From an uncultured Eisenbergiella sp. (GTDB taxonomy: Bacteria > Bacillota > Clostridia > Lachnospirales > Lachnospiraceae), in contig CAJUEL010000037.1 in NCBI GenBank assembly GCA_910585455.1, positions 1 to 44,378 of the forward strand: DNA of 44,378 nucleotides, given 5' to 3'. Below, in pieces: positions 35,054 through 42,047 of the stretch. Every line of letters begins with the position of its first letter. Position 1 is the stretch's first letter. The translations under genes were made by a program, and so were the position numbers. The notes under the pieces are model-generated. The model worked only from the letters and a program-made list of their open reading frames with translations, was not told the DNA's origin and made no database searches.

Positions 35054-37020
35054 AACTGACAGAAAACAGAAAGAAACAACTGACGCTCTTTTTGGTCCTG
35101 CCCGTCCTGCTCATGGCACTTGCCTATGCAGGCGGCTATGTATCCCAGTTCATCATCAACTACCGGATCTGGACTTCATCCGGAGGCACGCCGGGGAACG
35201 GCACCTCTCCCGCATTCCCGGACAGCTCTTTTGGAGCCTGCCTCCATGCACTTACCGTATTCCCTTACAGCCTGTACGGGATTGCCCTTTGCATCGGCAT
35301 CTCCGGGCTGCTGGTCTTCATGGTGATGCGGATGGGCTTTGGCAGGAAAGGCACCTATGACAGGGAGCGGAACCTGACCTACTCAGACCAGGGAACCTAT
35401 GGCACCTCCGGCTTTATGACGGATGCCGAGATGCGTGAAGTGCTGGAACTGGTCCCGGACATTTCAGGGAACCGTGGAGTCATCTTGGGGAAGCTGTACG
35501 GGAAGGCAGTCTGCCTGCCGGAGAAAACGCGGATGAACCGCAATGTGGCAGTTTTCGGGGCCAGCGGCAGCATGAAAAGCCGCGCCTATGCGAGGAATGT
35601 GGTATTCCAGTGCGTCAAACGCGGGGAAAGCCTTATCATTACCGACCCGAAATCAGAACTTTACGCGGATCTGTGCCTCTACCTTGAGGAGAACGGCTAT
35701 ACCGTGCGGGTGTTCAACCTGATCAACCCTGAAAATTCCGACAGCTGGAACTGCCTTGCTGAGATCGAGGGACAGGAGATCATGGCGCAGCTCTTTTCCG
35801 ATGTCATCATCAAGAACACCGGCTCACCAAAAGGCGACCATTTCTGGGACAATTCGGAGATGAACCTGTTAAAAGCCCTTGTGCTGTATGTGGACCAGGG
35901 GTTTCCGCCGGAAGGAAAGAACATCGGGCAGGTCTATAAGCTGCTGACCATGAATTCCGAAAAGGAGCTGAACAGCCTCTTTGACCTGCTCCCGGTCACC
36001 CACCCGGCAAAGGCGCCCTACAACATCTTCAGGCAGGCGTCCGACACGGTGCGCAGCGGCGTCATCATCGGACTGGGCACAAGGCTGCAGGTGTTCCAGA
36101 ACAAACTGATCCGGCAGATCACAAGCTACAACGAGATCAGCCTGACGCAGCCGGGGTATGAAAAGTGTGCTTATTTCTGCATCACCTCGGACCAGGATTC
36201 CACCTTTGACTTCCTCTCCTCCCTGTTCATGTCCTTCGTGTTCATCAAGCTGGTGCGCTATGCGGACAAATACGGGGACGGCGGGAAGCTCCCTGTCCCG
36301 GTACATATCCTGGCGGATGAGCTTGCAAACGGCGGCTGCACCATTGCGGACCTGACAAAGAAGATCAGCACCATCCGCTCCAGGCAGCTGTCCATAAGCT
36401 GTATCTTCCAGAACCTGCCCCAGATGCAAAACCGCTACCCGTTGAACCAGTGGCAGGAGATCATCGGCAACTGCGACACACAGCTTTTTTTAGGATGCAC
36501 TGACGAACTGACAGCAGAATTTATCTCAAACCGCACCGGCGAAGTCAGCGTGGCGGTATCCAGCCAGGCGAAGCAGCTCAATACCTGGCGGGTATCGGAT
36601 TACACACCGGAGTACCGGGAGACCCATTCCATCGGGAAGCGGAAATTACTGACACCGGATGAGGTGCTGCGCCTGCCACTGGATCAGGCGCTGATCATCC
36701 TCCGGGGACAGAAGGTATTGAAGGTTGGGAAATATGATTACACCCTCCACCCTGAGAGCAGGAAGCTGAAGGAAAGCCGGGCCAGCGACCATATCCCTGA
36801 GTGGCGCAGAAACCCGGAGTCACCGGAACCGGACTTTTCACGGCTGATGAAACCGGAACCGAAGCAAAAGAAGCCAAAGGCGCCCCGAAAGAACCCTGCA
36901 CCTGCAGATGCTGCCCCCGCCGGTCCTCCCCCTGAATGGGCGGATGAACAGCCGGCATTTTTCCCTGCGGACGGGGACTGCGAAATCGTCATGACGGACA
37001 AGAAATCCATCATGTCCTGA
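35050..37020 (+). CDS. VirD4-type coupling protein
   Basis: A 656-residue ATPase that brings the relaxosome to the channel. Two N-terminal membrane segments (about 12-35 and 75-100) are followed by the TraG/VirD4 domain. The Walker A position is GASGSMKS (170-177), with Met175 where most P-loops have Gly; Walker B is HILADELANGG with Asp423-Glu424. The likely start is CTG 35050, overlapping the previous stop, with GGGAGG eight bases upstream; this adds a basic cytoplasmic N-terminus (KLTENRKKQ). TTG 35092 is the alternative. The C-terminus (about 580-640) is Pro/Lys-rich. Confidence 0.88.
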   Translation: MKLTENRKKQLTLFLVLPVLLMALAYAGGYVSQFIINYRIWTSSGGTPGNGTSPAFPDSSFGACLHALTVFPYSLYGIALCIGISGLLVFMVMRMGFGRKGTYDRERNLTYSDQGTYGTSGFMTDAEMREVLELVPDISGNRGVILGKLYGKAVCLPEKTRMNRNVAVFGASGSMKSRAYARNVVFQCVKRGESLIITDPKSELYADLCLYLEENGYTVRVFNLINPENSDSWNCLAEIEGQEIMAQLFSDVIIKNTGSPKGDHFWDNSEMNLLKALVLYVDQGFPPEGKNIGQVYKLLTMNSEKELNSLFDLLPVTHPAKAPYNIFRQASDTVRSGVIIGLGTRLQVFQNKLIRQITSYNEISLTQPGYEKCAYFCITSDQDSTFDFLSSLFMSFVFIKLVRYADKYGDGGKLPVPVHILADELANGGCTIADLTKKISTIRSRQLSISCIFQNLPQMQNRYPLNQWQEIIGNCDTQLFLGCTDELTAEFISNRTGEVSVAVSSQAKQLNTWRVSDYTPEYRETHSIGKRKLLTPDEVLRLPLDQALIILRGQKVLKVGKYDYTLHPESRKLKESRASDHIPEWRRNPESPEPDFSRLMKPEPKQKKPKAPRKNPAPADAAPAGPPPEWADEQPAFFPADGDCEIVMTDKKSIMS

Positions 37021-37034
37021 TCTGCCAAAACAAC

Positions 37035-37056
37035 CTGCCTGAAAAAACACAGGCAG
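37035..37056 (+). promoter_or_regulatory. Leader hairpin before the S1-domain gene
   Basis: CTGCCTG (37035-37041) pairs with CAGGCAG (37050-37056), loop AAAAAACA. It ends about 15 bases before the AAAGGAG ribosome site. Confidence 0.45.
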
Positions 37057-37086
37057 CCCAAACAAATATGAAAAGGAGACAAAACT

Positions 37087-38529
37087 ATGCCCAGAAAAGC
37101 AAAAACGGAAGAAACTGTTGTAACTGAAGAAAGCACCACCCTGGAAAATGTACCTGCAGAAACAGGATATCCTGTGGAGGGAGACTCCCCTGCGGAGGGA
37201 GAAGCCCCTATGGACAGGAAAACTCCTGCGGACGGGACCCCTATGGATGGGGAACTTCCTGTCACAGACGAAGCGGCCATGGATGAGGAACTTCCCGGTC
37301 CTGACGAAACGGCTCTGGAAGGGGACGTTCTGGAAGGAATATCCCCTTCCGAAGAAAACATGGAGATGGAAGCAGAAACCAGAAATGACGGCGGAATGGA
37401 GCTGCAGCCGGACGATACAGGAGAGGCTCCCATCGAAGACGATGGAGATGCGGCTGCCAACACAGGCGAACCTTCTCCGGAACGCCCCGCTGAGACCGGA
37501 ACTGGAGCTGAAGGCAGCACAGGGAAAAATGCCCCTGAAGTCTCAGCCTCTCCCAGAAGGCGGAAAGCAAGGACATCCGCTCCTGCGGCAAAGCCGGAAA
37601 CACCTGCCCCTGCAAGGAAAGCCGCCCCTTCCAGCATCCTCACCTTAAATGCTGATTCTGAAGTGGAAACACCGGAAAGCAGGGAGGATACCATCTGGCA
37701 TGAGCTGCAGAACGCCTACCGCACCCGGAAGATCCTGACGGGCAGCTTAGGCGGCATTGAGAAAATGGACGGCGGCGGGACCGTTGCTGTCATCTATTAC
37801 AAGGAGATGCGTATCGTGATCCCCCTTTCGGAGATGATGATCAACCTTGTGGAGGATGAAGCCCATGATTACGGGGAGCTGGTGCAGCGCCAGAACAAGA
37901 TCCTCGGCAATATGCTGGGATGTGAGATCGACTTTATCATCAAAGGGCTTGAGAATGCCAGCCGCAGTGTGGTGGCCAGCAGGAAGGATGCCATGTATAA
38001 GAAGCGCCAGATTTTCTACATGCCGGATGCAGCCGGAAACTCCCGCGTATGTGAAGACCGCATTGTGCAGGCGAGGGTCATTGCCGTGGCAGAAAAGGTA
38101 GTCCGTGTGGAGATCTTCGGTACGGAATGCTCCATCCTTGCCCGCGACTTATCCTGGGACTGGCTGGGTGACGCCACGGAACGCTTCCATGTAGGCGAGC
38201 AGATCCTTGTCCGCATCTTAAGCGTTAAAATCCGCTCCCTGGAGGACATTTCCGTGAAGGCGGATGTCAAGAGCGTAAACGGCAACACTAGCAAGGACAA
38301 CTTAAGCAAGTGCAAGATCCAGGGCAAGTATGCCGGGACGGTCACGGACATCCACAAGGGCACCGTATTCGTCCGCCTCCACATCGGCGTCAATGCCGTT
38401 GCCCACAGCTGCTATGACAACCGGATGCCCGGCAAGAAGGATGAGGTCAGTTTCGTGGTAACACGGATTGATGCAGACCGGAATGTGGCGGTTGGGCTGA
38501 TTTCACGGATTATTAAACAGAATATCTGA
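37087..38529 (+). CDS. S1-domain RNA-binding protein with acidic repeat N-terminus
   Basis: A 480-residue protein. Residues 1-165 are very acidic and low in complexity, with imperfect repeats of the form P-x-(E/D)-G/E-x. Residues about 165-200 are Ala/Pro/Lys-rich. The C-terminal half holds about three S1-type OB folds (roughly 215-280, 325-395 and 408-478, the last with GKYAGTVTDIHKGTVFVRLHIGVNAVAHSC). S1 domains bind single-stranded RNA. Such a protein in a conjugation operon is unexpected: it might bind ICE mRNA or single-stranded DNA. Last gene before a strong terminator. Confidence 0.72.
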   Translation: MPRKAKTEETVVTEESTTLENVPAETGYPVEGDSPAEGEAPMDRKTPADGTPMDGELPVTDEAAMDEELPGPDETALEGDVLEGISPSEENMEMEAETRNDGGMELQPDDTGEAPIEDDGDAAANTGEPSPERPAETGTGAEGSTGKNAPEVSASPRRRKARTSAPAAKPETPAPARKAAPSSILTLNADSEVETPESREDTIWHELQNAYRTRKILTGSLGGIEKMDGGGTVAVIYYKEMRIVIPLSEMMINLVEDEAHDYGELVQRQNKILGNMLGCEIDFIIKGLENASRSVVASRKDAMYKKRQIFYMPDAAGNSRVCEDRIVQARVIAVAEKVVRVEIFGTECSILARDLSWDWLGDATERFHVGEQILVRILSVKIRSLEDISVKADVKSVNGNTSKDNLSKCKIQGKYAGTVTDIHKGTVFVRLHIGVNAVAHSCYDNRMPGKKDEVSFVVTRIDADRNVAVGLISRIIKQNI

Positions 38530-38530
38530 T

Positions 38531-38587
38531 AAAAAGAGCAGGTGGCATATTCTCCCAGTATCGCCACCTGCCTTTTCTCTTCGTTCC
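38531..38587. terminator. Bidirectional terminator between S1 gene and DUF4238 gene
   Basis: GCAGGTGGC (38538-38546) and GCCACCTGC (38573-38581) form a 9-bp stem, with AAAAAG before and CTTTTC after. It serves both the plus-strand conjugation operon and the minus-strand cargo operon. Confidence 0.8.
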
Positions 38588-38594
38588 ATATCAT

Positions 38595-39461
38595 TCATCT
38601 ATCCTTTTCGACTACATCCTTTAGTAAATGCTTATCTTTAGATATAATGAATTTTATCTGCTCTTTACAACGCCGCAAATATATCCTATTCAATCTATAA
38701 CTAATGTCTTCGTTAACTGCCCTAATACGGTTTCTTTGGTTATTAGGTATGGTGTTATTATAGAGCAGCGAAATTCTTGGATGAATTGGAGCATAAATAC
38801 TTTTTGGCATCGTAATCCCATCTTCAGCATCATACAATTCACATATGACTGGAAAACTGCTTGTAACAAACTGTTCCTTTTCAGAAACCAAAATAACATA
38901 ATTCAATTTCTGTATATCTGGCGCAAGCCTTTCCCCATTAAACTCTCCTGTCAACCATATTTTTTTATTTGCAGCCTTGACAAGAGACTCCATACCTCCA
39001 AATTCCATTAACTGCAGAACCTGTTCTATTGCTTCTATCTCCTCATTCCCCTTCAACTCTTCCATGATTGTATCGGACTCTATCTGTTTAAGCGACCAGG
39101 GATTCCTTAAAAACATATTGGCAATAAAACTTGCCAACACCCTTTTTTCTTGTGCATTGCAGATTAGCGCATTTTTATTCTGAGGTTCCCTGCATATGCC
39201 AATTATCTTTTTAAGTAAGGAACTATATTCCCCTTCCTTCTCCGCAAAATAATCTTCAATCTGGTTTTCCAAAACATATTTCCCTAATTTAGGATTTGCA
39301 TCTTCCCAAGGAGTTTCGTATAAAAACTTTTCAAAACAAATATCTTTTGGTGCATTGCGATAGTATTCCTTTTTTACCCTGTCAAAAACCCATAATTTAT
39401 TATCATCAGAAGTGAAGTTTCTAAGATAAAACTGAGGAACATAATGCTGCTTTTTAGTCAT
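38595..39461 (-). CDS. DUF4238 family protein
   Basis: A 288-residue protein. KKQHYVPQFYLRNFTSDDNK at the N-terminus followed by LWVFDR is the mark of DUF4238, a family of unknown function. The middle is helical (KRVLASFIANMFLRNPWSLK) and the part around 190-230 is beta-rich. No membrane segment. ATG 39461 is chosen: GGAGG lies 12 bases upstream and MTKKQHYVPQF is the standard start; the frame is open to 39485. The DNA is clearly more AT-rich than the conjugation genes. It ends a four-gene minus-strand operon and could be a defence, exclusion or fitness cargo gene; this is inference. Confidence 0.8.
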   Translation of the reverse strand: MTKKQHYVPQFYLRNFTSDDNKLWVFDRVKKEYYRNAPKDICFEKFLYETPWEDANPKLGKYVLENQIEDYFAEKEGEYSSLLKKIIGICREPQNKNALICNAQEKRVLASFIANMFLRNPWSLKQIESDTIMEELKGNEEIEAIEQVLQLMEFGGMESLVKAANKKIWLTGEFNGERLAPDIQKLNYVILVSEKEQFVTSSFPVICELYDAEDGITMPKSIYAPIHPRISLLYNNTIPNNQRNRIRAVNEDISYRLNRIYLRRCKEQIKFIISKDKHLLKDVVEKDR

Positions 39462-39603
39462 GTTCCAATTCCACCTCCAATTCATCTGCCGTTATCCAGC
39501 CTTTTTCCCTTGCAGACTGCTCTCCTTCTTCCAATGCTGCCAAAAGCCTTTTAGATGCAGCCAATCTGCCTTGCTCTGCGATACCATTCCTTATTTCTGC
39601 CAT
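39454..39603 (-). CDS. 49-residue protein resembling an antitoxin C-terminus
   Basis: This short frame encodes KRLLAALEEGEQSAREKGW followed by ITADELEVELEHD. The pattern LLxALEEGExSAxExGWI(T/S)xxELxxEL resembles the C-terminal toxin-binding tail of Phd/YefM- and RelB-type antitoxins, without a DNA-binding N-terminal domain. Its ATG overlaps the previous stop (TAATG) and its stop overlaps the DUF4238 start by eight bases, so the three are translationally coupled. A real gene on the basis of this packing and the following ribosome site. Confidence 0.6.
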   Translation of the reverse strand: MAEIRNGIAEQGRLAASKRLLAALEEGEQSAREKGWITADELEVELEHD

Positions 39604-39833
39604 TATTCCTCCACCCTATCGAAAACATCCTCATAAGAAGCATATTCCGATTCTGAAACAGCTACCCGCTTAACCTCCTCAAGCATTGCCTCCACCGCTG
39701 GACGTATCTGGCTTACTTCTTCCTTAAAATGTTCATGCAGATCATTGCCACTATATCCTTGGGCGATCAGATCCACCATTATCTGTTCCGCAAATTCCGC
39801 TTCTGTTTTTACCATGCCGCTGTAATCCTCCAT
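39603..39833 (-). CDS. Small acidic protein of the DUF4238 operon
   Basis: A 76-residue, mainly helical acidic protein (AEFAEQIMVDLIAQGYSGND, EVSQIRPAVEAMLEEVKRVA) with a tail EYASYEDVFDRVEE that recalls RelB/DinJ-type antitoxin ends. No toxin partner of the RelE/ParE type is seen. ATG 39833 has GAAGG upstream; ATG 39815 with GGAGG eleven bases upstream is an alternative. The function is unknown. Confidence 0.55.
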   Translation of the reverse strand: MEDYSGMVKTEAEFAEQIMVDLIAQGYSGNDLHEHFKEEVSQIRPAVEAMLEEVKRVAVSESEYASYEDVFDRVEE

Positions 39834-39881
39834 AATTTAAGCCTTCAAGCTGTTTAACTCAAAGGCTTTTATCTTCATACC

Positions 39882-40046
39882 CTAAGAATTTTCATATATT
39901 TTCTCCAGTTCTCCAAAGAATTCGTTGCAGTTCCGCCCCTTTCCCGCAGCAATATCACGGTAGCTTCCCATTACCATCTCCCGTATCTGCTTCTGGTTAT
40001 GCTCTATATCTCTCAAATAATCCGTAACCTGTTGTGCCGGACTCAT
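39882..40046 (-). CDS. 54-residue protein, first gene of the DUF4238 operon
   Basis: A short frame with a strong site (GAGGTGG five bases before ATG 40046) and a good promoter at 40079-40107. The protein is helical and charged (TDYLRDIEHNQKQIREMVMG, then AGKGRNCNEFFGELEKIYE). No family recognised. The four-gene order and AT-rich composition set this operon apart from its surroundings. Confidence 0.55.
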   Translation of the reverse strand: MSPAQQVTDYLRDIEHNQKQIREMVMGSYRDIAAGKGRNCNEFFGELEKIYENS

Positions 40047-40078
40047 ACAACCCACCTCTTTCTTCTAAGCGTATCTTC

Positions 40079-40107
40079 AGTATACTCAAAAACTGCTCCC
40101 TATACAA
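40079..40107 (-). promoter_or_regulatory. Promoter of the DUF4238 operon
   Basis: On the minus strand TTGTAT (complement of 40102-40107) and TATACT (complement of 40079-40084) are 17 bp apart, 33 bp upstream of the first start codon. Confidence 0.6.
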
Positions 40108-40160
40108 GAAATTAACTTACAATATTTCTCCTAATTACAAATTCCTCATCTCTGCACAAC

Positions 40161-40237
40161 TGGCACCACATTGGCACAAAACTTTCTTAAACTGGCACAG
40201 CTTTGCGATTTACAGGGTAAATCCCATATGTTAGAAT
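40161..40237 (+). promoter_or_regulatory. Second copy of the ICE promoter block, for the pilus-like operon
   Basis: TTTACA (40209-40214) and TAGAAT (40232-40237) are 17 bp apart. From AAACTGGCACAGC (40189) to CAGGG the sequence matches the block at 25802 at 29 of 30 positions. TGGCAC half-sites start at 40161, 40172 and 40192. This is the promoter of the operon starting at 40370. Confidence 0.75.
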
Positions 40238-40307
40238 GTGTATCGTGAAAATTCATACGCAGGCGGAAAACCCATACCCTGTATGCGGCTTACGCCACAC
40301 TTAAGAC

Positions 40308-40342
40308 GCAGGCAAGAAGCCCCACCCCGGCTTTATGCCTGC
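40308..40342 (+). promoter_or_regulatory. Leader hairpin of the pilus-like operon
   Basis: GCAGGCA (40308-40314) pairs with TGCCTGC (40336-40342), with an inner AAGCC/GGCTT stem. It is followed by GCCTTTC and, 15 bases on, by the GGGAGGTG ribosome site. Its place matches the hairpin at 25989-26011 in the other operon. Confidence 0.5.
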
Positions 40343-40369
40343 GCCTTTCATTATCCGGGAGGTGACATA

Positions 40370-40795
40370 TTGAGAAAAAAGCTCAAACGGCTCCTGCTGT
40401 CCGAAAGAGGCGACTCCTCTTATATCAGCAGCTTTATCTACATCCTGGTGGCTGTGGTCCTGATCGCATTCATCATCAACGTGTTCCACATCATTTCCAC
40501 CAAACAGGAAATGGACCACATCGCAGACCAGCTTGTAAAACAGATCCAGCTAAATGGCGGGACCAGCGGGGATACGGATGCCCTCTTTTCCTTCCTCTCC
40601 AGCCAGATAAGCGAAGTGGACGGGCTTACCTACCAGGTATCCGGCCCCGGCAACACGGGACGCATCCAGATCGGAACGCCTTTTTACGTCACGGTGACGG
40701 GGCGCTGCTACCTGGGCGGTTTCTGGAAGTTCAACCTTGTGCCCATCAACGTCCGCTCACAGGGGGCAGGCGTCAGTGAACACTACTGGAAGTGA
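40370..40795 (+). CDS. Pseudopilin-like membrane protein (DUF4320-like)
   Basis: A 141-residue protein with a basic N-terminus (RKKLKRLLLSERGDSS), one long hydrophobic helix (about 20-40, FIYILVAVVLIAFIINVF) and a beta-rich outer part. The layout is that of Tad/type-IV pseudopilins; DUF4320 proteins of Firmicute ICEs look the same. TTG 40370 is the start, with GGGAGGTG upstream; the longer frame from 40238 would run through the leader. The SERGDSS just before the helix resembles the G-x4-E region of prepilins, consistent with the prepilin peptidase encoded downstream. Confidence 0.7.
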   Translation: MRKKLKRLLLSERGDSSYISSFIYILVAVVLIAFIINVFHIISTKQEMDHIADQLVKQIQLNGGTSGDTDALFSFLSSQISEVDGLTYQVSGPGNTGRIQIGTPFYVTVTGRCYLGGFWKFNLVPINVRSQGAGVSEHYWK

Positions 40796-40806
40796 GGGGG
40801 GATGCC

Positions 40807-41289
40807 ATGAATAAGAAGATACTTAAGGATGAACGCGGGGACATGTCCTTCTTCACCGTCTTTGTCATCCTGGCCATCAACATGGTCCTGGCCTTCGTGC
40901 TGCTGTTCGCCTCAGTCAAGATCAACTGCATGAACATCCGCAATGCGGCAAAGATGGAGCTGAACAATGTCAGCGCCCGCATCTATGCGGATACCTTCCA
41001 CTCCCAGAGGGAGGCAAACCTTGACTCCTACATGGCTGACCTGCACTTAAGCTCCGCCTACCAGGATGCACTGCGGGCCGGCTTCATCAACGGGATGGAA
41101 GAGCGGATACAGCTCTCCAACGGAGATTATACGGTAGAGAACATCAGCCTGCAGTTCAACCAGTATTCCGACAAGATCGAATATGTGGTGACCTGTGACG
41201 CCACCTTCCGGATACAGATGTTCGGGGAATTGTTCCCGCCCATTACGCAGCATATCACGCTGACCGGTTCCCATAATACAAAATACTGA
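40807..41289 (+). CDS. TadE-like pseudopilin
   Basis: A 160-residue protein. A short N-terminus ending DERGDMS leads into a single hydrophobic helix (about 14-38, FFTVFVILAINMVLAFVLLF) followed by a beta-rich domain. This is the TadE/TadF-type minor pilin plan. It shares the (E)RGD(M/S)S-helix pattern with its neighbour, so both may be cut by the same peptidase. AGGGGGG precedes ATG 40807. Confidence 0.7.
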   Translation: MNKKILKDERGDMSFFTVFVILAINMVLAFVLLFASVKINCMNIRNAAKMELNNVSARIYADTFHSQREANLDSYMADLHLSSAYQDALRAGFINGMEERIQLSNGDYTVENISLQFNQYSDKIEYVVTCDATFRIQMFGELFPPITQHITLTGSHNTKY

Positions 41290-41335
41290 CGGGAATGCTG
41301 TTGGCATTCCGCCCTCCGGTGCGTATATAATGGAA
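41286..41335 (+). promoter_or_regulatory. Hairpin and possible promoter before the DUF6550-like gene
   Basis: GGAATGC/GCATTCC (near 41292-41310) form a 7-bp hairpin. TTGGCA followed 17 bases later by TATATA could be a weak internal promoter. Both are short signals and could be chance. Confidence 0.3.
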
Positions 41336-41359
41336 ACACGACGAAAGGAGTCCAATATT

Positions 41360-41977
41360 ATGAAAAAGAATACAAAACCTACTGACAGAAAAAGAACCTT
41401 TGCCATCTGCGGCTTATCCGCGCTCTGCATGGCTGTGCTTGCAGGCGCCTGGTTCCTGACGCAGGAACCGGAAACAGAATTCATCCCTGCTTCCACGGAA
41501 CGCGCTGATGTCACGGATACCTGGGAAGAAAACTCCGGCACTGATGCCAGCCTCCCTGATGCCGCAGCAAAGGAAAGCAGCCAGCTACAGGGCACAGCCT
41601 CTGACAATACCCAGGCAATAGTTTCCGAGGATGAAACCGGCTCCACCACAAGCCTTTCCGACAGCTCCACCAAAGAGGATGCCTTACAGGAAAAGCCCAC
41701 TGAGCCTCCCGTAACTACGGATGATGTCACAGATCCTGATAAGCAGCCGGAATATGACCCGCCCGCCCAGACACAGACACCTGCACCCCCGCAGGATAAT
41801 CCCACCGGCGGTTCCGGGACAGGCACACCCTCCGGTGGCACCGGCTCCGGCGACAGCCATCCCGGACAGGTCTATGATCCCGTCTTTGGCTGGGTAACGC
41901 CCAGCGGCGTACAGCAGGACAGCATCGACAGCGACGGAGACATCAACAAGCAGATCGGCACCATGGGCGGCAACTGA
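41360..41977 (+). CDS. Membrane-anchored Pro/Gly/Thr-rich protein (DUF6550-like)
   Basis: A 205-residue protein with one N-terminal membrane helix (about 14-33) and an outside part of low complexity: acidic Ser/Thr-rich, then Pro/Gln and Gly/Thr/Ser repeats (about 140-170). The end, YDPVFGWVTPSG...GDINKQIGTMGGN, recalls DUF6550 proteins of ICEs (from memory). It looks like a wall-spanning stalk. AAAGGAG before ATG 41360; the frame is open to 41330. Confidence 0.6.
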   Translation: MKKNTKPTDRKRTFAICGLSALCMAVLAGAWFLTQEPETEFIPASTERADVTDTWEENSGTDASLPDAAAKESSQLQGTASDNTQAIVSEDETGSTTSLSDSSTKEDALQEKPTEPPVTTDDVTDPDKQPEYDPPAQTQTPAPPQDNPTGGSGTGTPSGGTGSGDSHPGQVYDPVFGWVTPSGVQQDSIDSDGDINKQIGTMGGN

Positions 41978-41994
41978 ATACAATGAATACACAG

Positions 41995-42028
41995 AAAAAG
42001 GCATGGACGGACTCCATGTCCTTTTTTT
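41995..42028 (+). terminator. Terminator-like hairpin after the DUF6550-like gene
   Basis: AAAAGGCATGGA and TCCATGTCCTTTTTTT form a stem with a T7 tail, 18 bases after the stop. It lies within the operon, so read-through or differential expression of the downstream genes is expected. Confidence 0.6.
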
Positions 42029-42047
42029 GTCTGAAAAGGAGGACCAC

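Noticed and set aside
40034..40234. Plus-strand open frame of 66 codons
   Set aside because: It runs through the divergent promoter region and the repeated promoter block and has no ribosome site.
40738..41841. Minus-strand open frames across 41047-41841
   Set aside because: Antisense to the TadE-like and DUF6550-like genes; Ser/Val/Gly-rich shadow without a ribosome site.
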